The notes below the pieces were generated by a model. That model worked only from the letters and a program-made list of their open reading frames with translations. It was not told the origin of the DNA and searched no databases. Of a DNA stretch of 32,594 nucleotides, positions 1 through 7,502 are shown piece by piece. The stretch spans positions 1-32,594 of the forward strand of contig JAPLIO010000165.1 in NCBI GenBank assembly GCA_026389055.1, read 5' to 3'. Each line of letters starts with the position of its first letter. The stretch's first letter is position 1. The translations under genes were made by a program, and so were the position numbers. The stretch comes from Candidatus Melainabacteria bacterium (GTDB taxonomy: Bacteria > Cyanobacteriota > Vampirovibrionia > Vampirovibrionales > JAJTHC01).

Positions 1-225
1 TAGAAGCGATAATAGCGATATGGTCTATTTGGGTAAAAAATTTCATCGGCTCTATTTCCTCAACTATTGCTTGTAAGGGTTACTGGTTTAGTATAACAAA
101 ATCACAATAAAAATGGCGGTTTTCTATGCTTCCTATTGATAGCAATCTTGGCTTGACGTAAGATAGTAGCAACGAATCTTAACCTTCCCTTTTGTAAGAC
201 TGATTTAATATGGAGACCCTTCCCT
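1..225. other. Upstream region of frr; no gene seen
   Basis: No convincing reading frame occupies this stretch. It is AT-rich and holds the probable promoter of the frr operon at 136-164 and the frr ribosome-binding site (GGAG near 212). In many bacteria pyrH lies just upstream of frr; nothing resembling its 3' end is visible here. Confidence 0.5.
136..164 (+). promoter_or_regulatory. Candidate sigma70-type promoter of frr-cdsA-rnc
   Basis: TTGATA at 136-141 and TAAGAT at 159-164 are separated by 17 bases, the ideal spacing for a housekeeping sigma factor. The site lies about 60 bases before the frr start. It was found by eye and no other good pair is visible in the leader. Confidence 0.5.
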
Positions 226-798
226 ATGTCCAATTTTTCAGACCCTCAAGCCGTTTTAAAAGACGCTGAAGACCGTATGAATAAAGCCATTGCTTCAACC
301 CAGCATGAGTTAGGCACCCTAAGAACGGGGCGTGCCAACCCAAGTATGTTAGACCGTGTTTCTGTCGATTATTACGGCACGCCAACCCCTGTTCGGCAAA
401 TGGCGAATTGTTCCATTTCTGAAGGGGCAACTATTGTCATTCAACCTTACGATAAATCTACGTTGAGTGCCATTGAACGAGCCATTGCAAAATCTGATTT
501 AGGGTTGACCCCTAACAATGATGGTTCCATTATTCGCCTTAGCATTCCTGCACTTTCAACAGACCGCCGTAAAGAAATTTGCAAATTAGCCGCCAAATTA
601 GGCGAAGAAGGCAAAGTGGCTATTCGTAACGTGCGTAGAGATGCCATGGACGAATTGAATAAACTAAAAAAAGATGCCAACTTGCCTGAAGATGAGTTGA
701 AATCTCTGCAAGAAGTCATTCAAAAGAAAACTGATGCCCATATTAAAGAATTGGAAAAAGTGGTAAAAGAAAAAGAAGAGGAAATCTTACAGGTTTAA
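226..798 (+). CDS. frr: Ribosome recycling factor
   Basis: Ribosome recycling factor (RRF) acts with EF-G to split the post-termination ribosome so that subunits can be reused. The 190-residue product is close to the usual 185 residues. It shows the family's features: the N-terminal helix with LGTLRTGRANPSMLD (about residues 28-42), the central VDYYGTPTPVRQMA segment, and the C-terminal charged coiled-coil helices from about residue 125 to the end. The ATG at 226 has GGAG about 10 bases upstream. It is the first gene of a tight operon: cdsA begins one base after its stop. A promoter candidate lies at 136-164. Nothing is odd about the protein, and identification is secure from sequence. Confidence 0.97.
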   Translation: MSNFSDPQAVLKDAEDRMNKAIASTQHELGTLRTGRANPSMLDRVSVDYYGTPTPVRQMANCSISEGATIVIQPYDKSTLSAIERAIAKSDLGLTPNNDGSIIRLSIPALSTDRRKEICKLAAKLGEEGKVAIRNVRRDAMDELNKLKKDANLPEDELKSLQEVIQKKTDAHIKELEKVVKEKEEEILQV

Positions 799-799
799 T

Positions 800-1756
800 A
801 TGATGAGCCACCCTGCTGCTTCTGAACCCACCGTACCACACAGTGTAACGCCTTCTTCGTTACCCGCACCCAAAAGCCCTATGGCTCGGGTTAGAACGGG
901 CGTTATTGTTGCGTTGGTGTTTTTATCTGCATTGGCTTTAGGGGGCTGGGTTTGGGCGTTAATGACGTTGGTTGCAATGGCTCAATGCTTTGAAGAACTG
1001 CGTAAAATGTTGCTGGTTCGGGAACAAACGGCTTCACGCATTGCCTTTTATTCGGCGATTGTTCCGCTTGTTATTCTCGCTCAACTAGGCAAGGTGGATT
1101 GGTTCTGGCCCGTACTGATGATGGGTTTTACGCTCAGTTGTTTTCAATGGCTATTTAAAAGCCCTAAACGTACCATTGCAGATTTAGGGGCAACCCTACT
1201 TGCCATGATTTATACAGGGTTTTTACCCCTTCACGCTATTTTAATTCGTAATTTTGATTTACACGCATTGGTTCATCACCCATTTTGGCAACAAACAGGC
1301 GTTCAGCTTTTGTTTCTAATTATTGGCGTGATTGCCTGTTCAGATATTGGTGCCTATTATGTGGGAAAAGCCTTTGGTAAGCATCTGCTTTCACCTGAAC
1401 TAAGCCCTAAAAAAACCCAAGAAGGGGCTTTTGGTGGCTTAATTGCAGGGCTTATTTTTGGGCTAGGCGTTGCCATGGCGATTAACTTTCCCCTACACCA
1501 TGCCTTTATTCTTAGTACGCTGTTGGTTATTTGCGGAGCGTTGGGTGATTTAGTGGAATCAAAACTAAAGCGAGAAGCGGGCGTGAAAGATTCTGGTGGC
1601 TTACTAGCAGGACATGGTGGATTGCTAGACAGATTAGATAGTTACTTGTTTTCTGTAGCTGTGGCGTATTATTATATTCATTGGATTGTACGGGAAGATG
1701 GTATTGCCAAAGAATGGGCATCCCTGCTATCCCAATTACTTTCGGGGCATTGGTGA
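800..1756 (+). CDS. cdsA: Phosphatidate cytidylyltransferase
   Basis: CdsA makes CDP-diacylglycerol from phosphatidate and CTP, the branch point of phospholipid synthesis, in the inner membrane. The 318-residue protein has an N-terminal hydrophilic tail of about 28 residues and then a series of membrane segments. The C-terminal half carries the family signature: a SDIGAYYVGKAFGKH block, SPKKTQEG, and near the end GDLVESKLKREAGVKDSGG followed by GHGGLLDRLDS. The usual PGHGG reads AGHGG here, a small change at a conserved spot. The gene starts with two ATG codons (800 and 803), one base after frr ends, and rnc starts three bases after its stop, so translation of the three genes is probably coupled. 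Confidence 0.95.
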   Translation: MMSHPAASEPTVPHSVTPSSLPAPKSPMARVRTGVIVALVFLSALALGGWVWALMTLVAMAQCFEELRKMLLVREQTASRIAFYSAIVPLVILAQLGKVDWFWPVLMMGFTLSCFQWLFKSPKRTIADLGATLLAMIYTGFLPLHAILIRNFDLHALVHHPFWQQTGVQLLFLIIGVIACSDIGAYYVGKAFGKHLLSPELSPKKTQEGAFGGLIAGLIFGLGVAMAINFPLHHAFILSTLLVICGALGDLVESKLKREAGVKDSGGLLAGHGGLLDRLDSYLFSVAVAYYYIHWIVREDGIAKEWASLLSQLLSGHW

Positions 1757-1759
1757 ACA

Positions 1760-2578
1760 ATGCACGCCTCTCTACCTTCTTCTACTGAACCTTGGCAGGA
1801 TGAATTTCCGTCTGAATTTGAGATGGAATTATTGTCAGAAGAGCGGTTGGCGGAAATAAACCAATTGCTGGAAAGTCTTCATGCCTGCCCAACGAACCAT
1901 CCGCAGTTATACCATATGGCGTTAACGCATAGTTCTTACACGTATGAAAACAAGCTTTCGCCGTTGTGCAATTTTGAACGGCTGGAGTTTTTGGGCGATG
2001 CGGTACTGAAGTTGACTGTTTCTCAGCTACTTTACGACCGATTCCCCAATTACAGAGAAGGCGAATTAACGAAAATCCGCTCTGTTATTGTAAGCGATGC
2101 CGTACTAGCCAAAGTAGCAGACCGCTTGGGGTTGGGGCACTTCATTGTGTTTGGCATTAGTGAAGCCCGCAGTGGCGGAGCGAAAAAGCAATCAAGCTTG
2201 GCGTGTGCGTTGGAATCGTTATTGGGGGCGTTTTATTTGGATGGGCAGTTTGATACGTGTCAACGCTTGTTGGGCGATGTGTTGGATGAAGAAATTACGG
2301 CGATTGATTTAAATAAGACGAAAGATAATTTTAAGGCGGTTTTGCAGGAACATACGCAGGCTGAAGAATTGGGGCTGCCAGATTATAAAACGTTGGAAGA
2401 AAAAGGCCCTCCGCATAACAAAACGTTTGTGATTGAGTGTTGGGTCAATGAGGAAGTGGTTGGCGTGGGGCGGGGTAAAAGTAAGAAGCAAGCCCAGCAG
2501 GATTCAGCTAAAATGGCACTAATTACCCTAAACGTACTCCCTGCCGAAGAAGACGCTTCGTCGGCTAGTACCGTTTAA
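1760..2578 (+). CDS. rnc: Ribonuclease III
   Basis: RNase III cleaves double-stranded RNA during rRNA maturation and mRNA turnover. The 272-residue product has the endonuclease domain at about residues 40-175. The catalytic signature ERLEFLGDAVL is at about 73-83 (Asp80 metal ligand) and the second acidic site is ALESLLGAFYLDG at about 150-162. A C-terminal double-stranded RNA-binding domain (about 185-262) ends with the GRGKSKKQAQQDSAKMAL helix. An N-terminal extension of about 35 acidic residues precedes the usual family start. It is the last gene of the frr-cdsA-rnc operon, and the only start that keeps the three-base spacing to cdsA is 1760. Confidence 0.95.
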   Translation: MHASLPSSTEPWQDEFPSEFEMELLSEERLAEINQLLESLHACPTNHPQLYHMALTHSSYTYENKLSPLCNFERLEFLGDAVLKLTVSQLLYDRFPNYREGELTKIRSVIVSDAVLAKVADRLGLGHFIVFGISEARSGGAKKQSSLACALESLLGAFYLDGQFDTCQRLLGDVLDEEITAIDLNKTKDNFKAVLQEHTQAEELGLPDYKTLEEKGPPHNKTFVIECWVNEEVVGVGRGKSKKQAQQDSAKMALITLNVLPAEEDASSASTV

Positions 2579-2609
2579 AAGGTTTTCTGCTTCCAAATCA
2601 AAATACGAA

Positions 2610-2870
2610 GCAAGCATTATTTATTAGCTTTACTGAAATTTTTAACTTCAAACCCTATGCAGTTGGAAATAGGCTGGTGCGAGCGTAGCGAAGCAGGGCA
2701 ATTAGGGAGCCTCTAGCTTCCGCCCAAGCCTATTTTGAACGTGCAAGCAAACCAATCAACCCTTGAGAGGGGTTTATTAAGGGGGCGTGGAGCCCCCTTA
2801 ATTTTGCGGGGGGTGTGGGGGGTGCCCAAATGGTACCCCCATGAAGCCCCAGACCGAAGCGATAACTTTA
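2610..2870 (+). repeat. R1 structured intergenic repeat, copy 1
   Basis: This stretch is repeated at about 7120-7375. The left part folds into nested stems: AATAGGCT (about 2667-2674) pairs with AGCCTATT, an inner GGGC pairs with GCCC, and an apical GGGAGC pairs with GCTTCC around a CTCTA loop. Between the outer and inner stems lies an identical 5' internal segment, GCGAGCGTAGCGAAGC. The right part has the perfect hairpin TTAAGGGGGC/GCCCCCTTAA (about 2777-2801) and a second hairpin around CAAAT (about 2818-2840). It lies between rnc (plus) and the response regulator (minus), so the GC-rich hairpin may serve as terminator for either gene. Paired changes relative to copy 2 preserve the stems. 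Confidence 0.75.
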
Positions 2871-2875
2871 AGATT

Positions 2876-3607
2876 CTAACTAGCTTCCGATGGCACTTCG
2901 GCGGGCTTACCTTCGGGCCATAACCGATACCCACCGCCATAAATGGTTTCAATATAAGTATGTGCTAACTTCAGTTTTTCAAACTTCGCCCGTAAATGCC
3001 TTACATGCACCCGAATAGTCTCCACATCATCATCTGGCTCATAACCCCAAACTTCTTTCAGCAACGTGGCTAAAGAAATGGTCTTCCCATAGTTTTGAAT
3101 CAAACAGTGGACAATCTCAAATTCCGTGGGGGTTAGCTTAATTAACTGCCCTTGCACGGTAATTTCTAAATTATCTGGCATTAAAGTAAAATGCCCAACC
3201 GTGCGAATTTCGCCCTTTTGAAGCGATTCTGGCAAGGCATTCGCCCGCCGTAACAATGCCCGCACCCGAACCAATAATTCAGGTAATTCAAACGGTTTGG
3301 TTAGGTAGTCATCCGCACCCACATCAAAGCCTTTAACCTTGTCTTGCACTTGCCCTAAGGCCGTTAGCATGAGTACGGGCGTATTAGCAATAACAGCATC
3401 TTTCCGAATGCGTTGGCATACGGTGTAGCCATCTACTTCGGGCATCATCAAATCCAGCAACACCAAATTAGGGCGTTCCTGTTGAACTAACGCTAAGCCA
3501 GTAACGCCATCCAAGGCGGTTTTTACGGTATGCCCTTGAATTTCCAAGTTCAGTTTTATCAGTTCTACAATGGAAGGGTTATCATCAATTACAACAATTT
3601 TAGCCAT
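2876..3607 (-). CDS. rpaA: RpaA-like OmpR-family response regulator
   Basis: This is a two-component DNA-binding regulator. The receiver domain (about 1-120) has the acidic pair DD at 8-9, the phospho-acceptor Asp52 in LLDLMMPEVDG, Thr82 and Lys104 in LTKPF. A PhoB/OmpR winged helix follows (about 134-235) with TPTEFEIVHCL, LLKEVWGYEPDDDVETIRVHVRHLR and the YGGGYRL wing. These blocks, notably QDKVKGFDVGADDYLTKPF and EVWGYEPDDDVETIRVHVRHLR, match my recollection of cyanobacterial RpaA, the circadian output regulator, more closely than generic PhoB. The gene follows ispG by 24 bases on the same strand and is probably co-transcribed. No histidine kinase is nearby. The symbol is given by resemblance only; the regulon is unknown. 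Confidence 0.8.
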   Translation of the reverse strand: MAKIVVIDDNPSIVELIKLNLEIQGHTVKTALDGVTGLALVQQERPNLVLLDLMMPEVDGYTVCQRIRKDAVIANTPVLMLTALGQVQDKVKGFDVGADDYLTKPFELPELLVRVRALLRRANALPESLQKGEIRTVGHFTLMPDNLEITVQGQLIKLTPTEFEIVHCLIQNYGKTISLATLLKEVWGYEPDDDVETIRVHVRHLRAKFEKLKLAHTYIETIYGGGYRLWPEGKPAEVPSEAS

Positions 3608-3631
3608 GAGAATGGGGTTTTCCTTCTAATT

Positions 3632-4864
3632 TTAGGGTTTTAAAAGCGAGGGTAATTTATGCTCGGTTTGCCAATTGGGATTTTCAGTTTTATAATCGGC
3701 TACAGCTCTATCTAATTCCAGCTTAAAGGCTTGAAGTGCTTCGGCTTCGGGTACTTTTTGAATGCGGTCTTCCCCACGGAAGATGTAGTACTGCCCAATG
3801 CCACCCGCTATGCCAATATCGGCTTGTTCGGCTTCACCAGGCCCGTTGACGAAACAACCCATAACCGCTACTTTAAGCGGTACATCCAGCTTGGCAATGA
3901 GGGCTTCTACTTGGCTGGTTAGCCCGTGCAAATCCACTTCGCATCTGCCACAAGCGGGGCAACTAATTAAATCGGCACCCGTTTTCCGTAAGCCAACGGC
4001 TTTCAAAATTTCATGCCCAGCTAACACTTCTTCGATAGAATCTGCTGTGAGTGAAATGCGGATGGTATCGCCAATGCCTTCGCTAAGCAACATACCTAAA
4101 GCGAACGCACTTTTAACTAAGCCTCGTTTTAGGGTACCAGCTTCGGTTACACCTAAGTGAAGCGGGTATCCACATCGGCTAGCTACTTCACGGTAGGCGG
4201 CGACGGCTTCCATGGGGTCGCTACCTTTGACGGAAATGGCAAATTGCGTGAAGTCTTCTTGCTCTAAAATTTGAGCGTTCAGCAACGCACTTTCAACTAA
4301 TTGACGCACCATTTGCTTGGGGTACTTCAGTTTAATTGGTTTTTCTATAGAACCCCCATTCACGCCAATACGAATGGGCAAATTGCGTTCTTTGCATTTA
4401 TGAACAACCGCTTTCACAAATTCTTTAGATGATAAATTACCGGGGTTAATCCGAATGGCGTGGGCACCGTTATCAGCAGCTTGTAGGGCTAAACGATAAT
4501 CAAAGTGAATATCTGCCACTACGGGAATGGGGCTTTTGGGCACGATAATTTTCAAGGCTTCGGCGGCTTCTTTATCAGGTACGGCTAGCCGAATAATTTC
4601 ACAGCCTGCATCTGCCAAGCGTTGAATTTGGTAGATGGATTCCTTCACATCTCTGGTATCGTTCACCAACATGGATTGCACGGAAATGGGGGCATTGCCA
4701 CCAATGGCAACAGAACCCACTAAAATTTGGCTACTCTTCCTACGAATAACGGCTTGCGGAAACCGAGGGAAATCGCACGCTAAGGGGGCGTAAATATCGT
4801 CTACAAAACTAGCCTCTTGTGGCAAATTATCTATATTAGGTACCACGGTGGTCATCATCATCAA
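3632..4864 (-). CDS. ispG: 4-hydroxy-3-methylbut-2-enyl diphosphate synthase
   Basis: IspG (GcpE) converts the cyclic diphosphate MEcPP to HMBPP in the methylerythritol phosphate route to isoprenoids, using a [4Fe-4S] cluster. The 410-residue protein has the TIM-barrel part with PISVQSMLVNDTRDV, PVVADIHFDYRLAL and AIRINPGN. Three cluster ligands follow near the C-terminal third: two in CPACGRC and one in VMGCFVNGPGEA. An N-terminal extension of about 35 residues precedes the usual family start. The gene begins with four consecutive ATG codons and has only a weak, distant ribosome-binding site (GAGG about 13 bases before the first ATG). A promoter candidate lies at 4908-4936. The response regulator follows it closely. 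Confidence 0.95.
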   Translation of the reverse strand: MMMMTTVVPNIDNLPQEASFVDDIYAPLACDFPRFPQAVIRRKSSQILVGSVAIGGNAPISVQSMLVNDTRDVKESIYQIQRLADAGCEIIRLAVPDKEAAEALKIIVPKSPIPVVADIHFDYRLALQAADNGAHAIRINPGNLSSKEFVKAVVHKCKERNLPIRIGVNGGSIEKPIKLKYPKQMVRQLVESALLNAQILEQEDFTQFAISVKGSDPMEAVAAYREVASRCGYPLHLGVTEAGTLKRGLVKSAFALGMLLSEGIGDTIRISLTADSIEEVLAGHEILKAVGLRKTGADLISCPACGRCEVDLHGLTSQVEALIAKLDVPLKVAVMGCFVNGPGEAEQADIGIAGGIGQYYIFRGEDRIQKVPEAEALQAFKLELDRAVADYKTENPNWQTEHKLPSLLKP

Positions 4865-4907
4865 CGGAAGGAATCCTCTACAAAGACAAATAAATTAATA
4901 TAGTTGT

Positions 4908-4936
4908 ATTGTACGACTAGGATTCACCATTGTCGA
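4908..4936 (-). promoter_or_regulatory. Candidate promoter of ispG and the RpaA-like regulator
   Basis: Read on the minus strand, TCGACA (4931-4936) and TACAAT (4908-4913) stand 17 bases apart, about 45 bases before the ispG start. It is the best pair in the 128-base gap. Confidence 0.5.
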
Positions 4937-4992
4937 TAGATTACGCCATTTTACTAGTAATATATAACGTTTTATTAATATCTTATGGCGAT

Positions 4993-6960
4993 TTATAAAA
5001 TTTCGGGTTGGCGTTCCAGCGGTAATTCAGAAACCAGCACCACGGTTTTAATCCGATGCCCCTCTAATTCCTGAACGGTGATGGTCATCCCCTCAAAAAA
5101 GATGCTATCGTTAGGTTCGGGTTCACGCCCTAGTTGCCCAAACACAAAGCCCGCAATGGTTTTAAAGTCATCTTCAGGAATGTGTAAATTCAGTTCGGCA
5201 TTCAGGTCTTCAATTAAATACCGCCCCGGTACAATCCAGTGTGTTGGCGAAAGGGAAACTAATTCATCTTCATCGCCTTGTTCGTCGGCATCTTCCCATA
5301 GTTCGCCTACTAGCTCTTCCATTAAATCTGCCACAGTTACTAAGCCTGCAAAGCCACCGTGTTCATCTATCACGGCTGCCATTTGAAATTTAGACCGTTT
5401 TAAATCTTCCAGCAACGCAGTTAGCGTTTTATTTTCGGGGTAAATAGGGATATCTTTTAGCAACCCTGCTAAATTGGGTTTTAACCGCATGGCAGTGTCT
5501 TCATCTGCTAAGCATTTCAGCACTTCTCGTTCATGAATAACCCCTTCCAATTGGTCGATGGTTTCCTTGTAAACGGGCAACTTAGAATGCCGATGTTCCG
5601 TAAATAATTTGGCTACTTCTAGCACGGGCGTATCAAAATCCACCATTACCACATCTGTTCGGGGAATCATCACATCGGAAACTACTCGTTCCGAAAACGC
5701 CATCACGTTGGAAAGCATGACACCTTCTTGGGGGGCTATTACTTGCTGAATTTGCCCTTCTTCCACCAATTTATCGAACGATTCTCGCCAAGTGGCTTCG
5801 CTTTCATCCGCTTCTACTTCAACTACCACATCACGCACCCGAGGATGGGTCGATTGAATGCGTTCCTTGAGGTGGTCAATAATATCATCCATCTGCCGAA
5901 TAGGAATATCGGGGTCTACCTGCACTTTTAGTTGCACAAACAGCCCACTAATGCCTTGGTCAATCGTTTTTAAATCCATAATAGAGGCCACGCCGTGGGT
6001 TTTTGAAACCACATCGCTTAAGCTTTTTTCCGTTTTACTAGAAGCAGAAACCCCTGTTAAAAACGACCGATTATAGCTAAACAGATTAACTGCCAGCACC
6101 ATCAGCAAAATACCAATCACAACCGAAGCAATGGCATCAGGAATTTGAGCTTGTGTTGGGGTTAGCCACTTTGCGTGAACGCCCCATTCACCAATTAACA
6201 AAGCGAACAAGGCAATTAATGCCCCTGTAAAAGCTATTAAATCTTCAAAAAACACAAAGCGGGTGGTGGGGCTGGTTACAAACTTTACTCGTTTAAGGGC
6301 TTTGGGGAACATTGCCCAGACGGAAACTTTTTCTCCGTTGCCTGCTTCTTGCAGTACGGCGTTGGAAGCGGCGGTTAATGCCCCAATTTCAAAGAAAACG
6401 CTCAGCACCAAAATAACAATAGCCCAAGTAATATCGCCCAATTCTTTGCTTGGGTGAACAAGGCGTTCTACCCCCATGTAAACCGAAACCAAGGCACTGA
6501 CAAATAAAATAAAGCTGGCTAATAATGCCCAAAAATTGGCTTCTAATCCGTACCCAAAATGGTGCGAACGGTCTGGGGGGCGTTTACCTTGAATAATACC
6601 AAATAGCAGGGTAAAGCTGTTGAAGGTATCGGCAGCGGAATGCAATCCTTCGCTAAACAAGGCAGCAGAACGGGTAATAGTGGAAGCTACCACTATTTTA
6701 CAAGCTGCAATTAGCCCATTAAATAACATGGCATATAGCACGGCATTCAAGGCGTGCTTGTAGTGTAAATCTTTGGTTTTATCAATGCCCGCTGTGGTCT
6801 CTTGAAAAGTAATACCATCGGTTGAACTGACGGTGGTTTTGGTCTTCGGGGAGGCAATGGCTGAACTGGTAGCGGGTTCAGTTAGTACGGAAGCCCCTGC
6901 TTTTAGGGGGTCAGAAGGCGGAGGTGAAGAAGTAAGCGGGGCAGAAGAGCTACTGTCCAT
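4993..6960 (-). CDS. Cation diffusion facilitator fused to CBS/CorC module
   Basis: This looks like a membrane metal transporter with a cytoplasmic sensor. After a Ser/Pro/Thr-rich N-terminus, the CDF domain spans about residues 65-385 of the 655-residue protein. It has the HSAAD metal site in membrane helix 2, the SHHFGYG loop, and a FFEDLIAFTGALIA helix with a Glu-Asp metal pair, a form that recalls SLC30A9-like CDF proteins. Its cytoplasmic domain ends with VVVEVEADE. A CorC/HlyC module follows: a linker like that after DUF21 (ERVVSDVMIPRTDVV), two CBS motifs (VIHEREVLKCL and FAGLVTVADLMEELVGE), and the C-terminal CorC_HlyC domain. In known HlyC/CorC proteins the membrane part is DUF21; here a CDF transporter replaces it. 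A TTG at 7035 would add 25 residues; ATG 6960 is preferred. Substrate is unknown, with Zn, Co, Mn or Mg all possible. Confidence 0.85.
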   Translation of the reverse strand: MDSSSSAPLTSSPPPSDPLKAGASVLTEPATSSAIASPKTKTTVSSTDGITFQETTAGIDKTKDLHYKHALNAVLYAMLFNGLIAACKIVVASTITRSAALFSEGLHSAADTFNSFTLLFGIIQGKRPPDRSHHFGYGLEANFWALLASFILFVSALVSVYMGVERLVHPSKELGDITWAIVILVLSVFFEIGALTAASNAVLQEAGNGEKVSVWAMFPKALKRVKFVTSPTTRFVFFEDLIAFTGALIALFALLIGEWGVHAKWLTPTQAQIPDAIASVVIGILLMVLAVNLFSYNRSFLTGVSASSKTEKSLSDVVSKTHGVASIMDLKTIDQGISGLFVQLKVQVDPDIPIRQMDDIIDHLKERIQSTHPRVRDVVVEVEADESEATWRESFDKLVEEGQIQQVIAPQEGVMLSNVMAFSERVVSDVMIPRTDVVMVDFDTPVLEVAKLFTEHRHSKLPVYKETIDQLEGVIHEREVLKCLADEDTAMRLKPNLAGLLKDIPIYPENKTLTALLEDLKRSKFQMAAVIDEHGGFAGLVTVADLMEELVGELWEDADEQGDEDELVSLSPTHWIVPGRYLIEDLNAELNLHIPEDDFKTIAGFVFGQLGREPEPNDSIFFEGMTITVQELEGHRIKTVVLVSELPLERQPEIL

Positions 6961-7081
6961 AGGGTCTTTTCGGTACCTGTTAAAATTGAAGGCTCGGTAG
7001 AGCAGTTGGGTAATGATTGTTTTATTATAAGTCAAATCAATATAAAAAGGTAGCTATTAAGAAATATCTAACATATTTAAA

Positions 7082-7440
7082 GGAAGCCTTGCAATTTGAC
7101 AAGAAATTGAACGTTCAATTTTTTTAGATTTTATTGGAATTGTTAGTTTAAAACCACATCTAGTTGGGAACAGGCTGGTGCGAGCGTAGCGAAGCAGACC
7201 AATTAGGAAACCCTCTGGTTTTCGGTCAAGCCTGTTTTCAACGTGCGTGGGAACCAATCAACCCTTGAGAGGGGTTTATTAAGGGGGCGTGGAGCCCCCT
7301 TAATTTTGCGGGGGTATGGGGGGTGGCCAAATGGCACCCCCCACGAAGCCCTAGCTCGAAGCGATTAACCTGTCTGTATTCATTAAACAAAAAACGTTAG
7401 GTGTTAAGCATATCTGCAGGAAACCTTGCAATTTAGACAG
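7082..7440 (+). repeat. R1 structured intergenic repeat, copy 2, with flanking direct repeats
   Basis: This is the second copy of the element at 2610-2870. The outer stem reads AACAGGCT with AGCCTGTT, the inner stem ACC with GGT, and the apical stem GGAAACC with GGTTTTC around CTCT. All differ from copy 1 yet still pair. The hairpin TTAAGGGGGC/GCCCCCTTAA (about 7279-7303) is identical. The copy is flanked by a near-identical 22-base direct repeat, GGAAGCCTTGCAATTT at about 7082 and GGAAACCTTGCAATTT at about 7419. That could mark an insertion or a recombination boundary. The region separates the CDF-CorC gene (minus) from rsmA (plus) and holds no gene. Confidence 0.75.
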
Positions 7441-7502
7441 GCTTGTGGGTTGATAGAACTATCATTATTTATGTTCATACTGTGATGGAGTCTCTAATCT
7501 CA

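Noticed and set aside
2713-2952. A minus-strand reading frame of 79 residues
   Set aside because: It runs through R1 and the end of the response regulator, has no ribosome-binding site, and its sequence reflects repeat DNA.
7057-7257. A minus-strand frame of 66 residues in the CDF-CorC upstream region
   Set aside because: It lies within R1 copy 2 and has no supporting signals.
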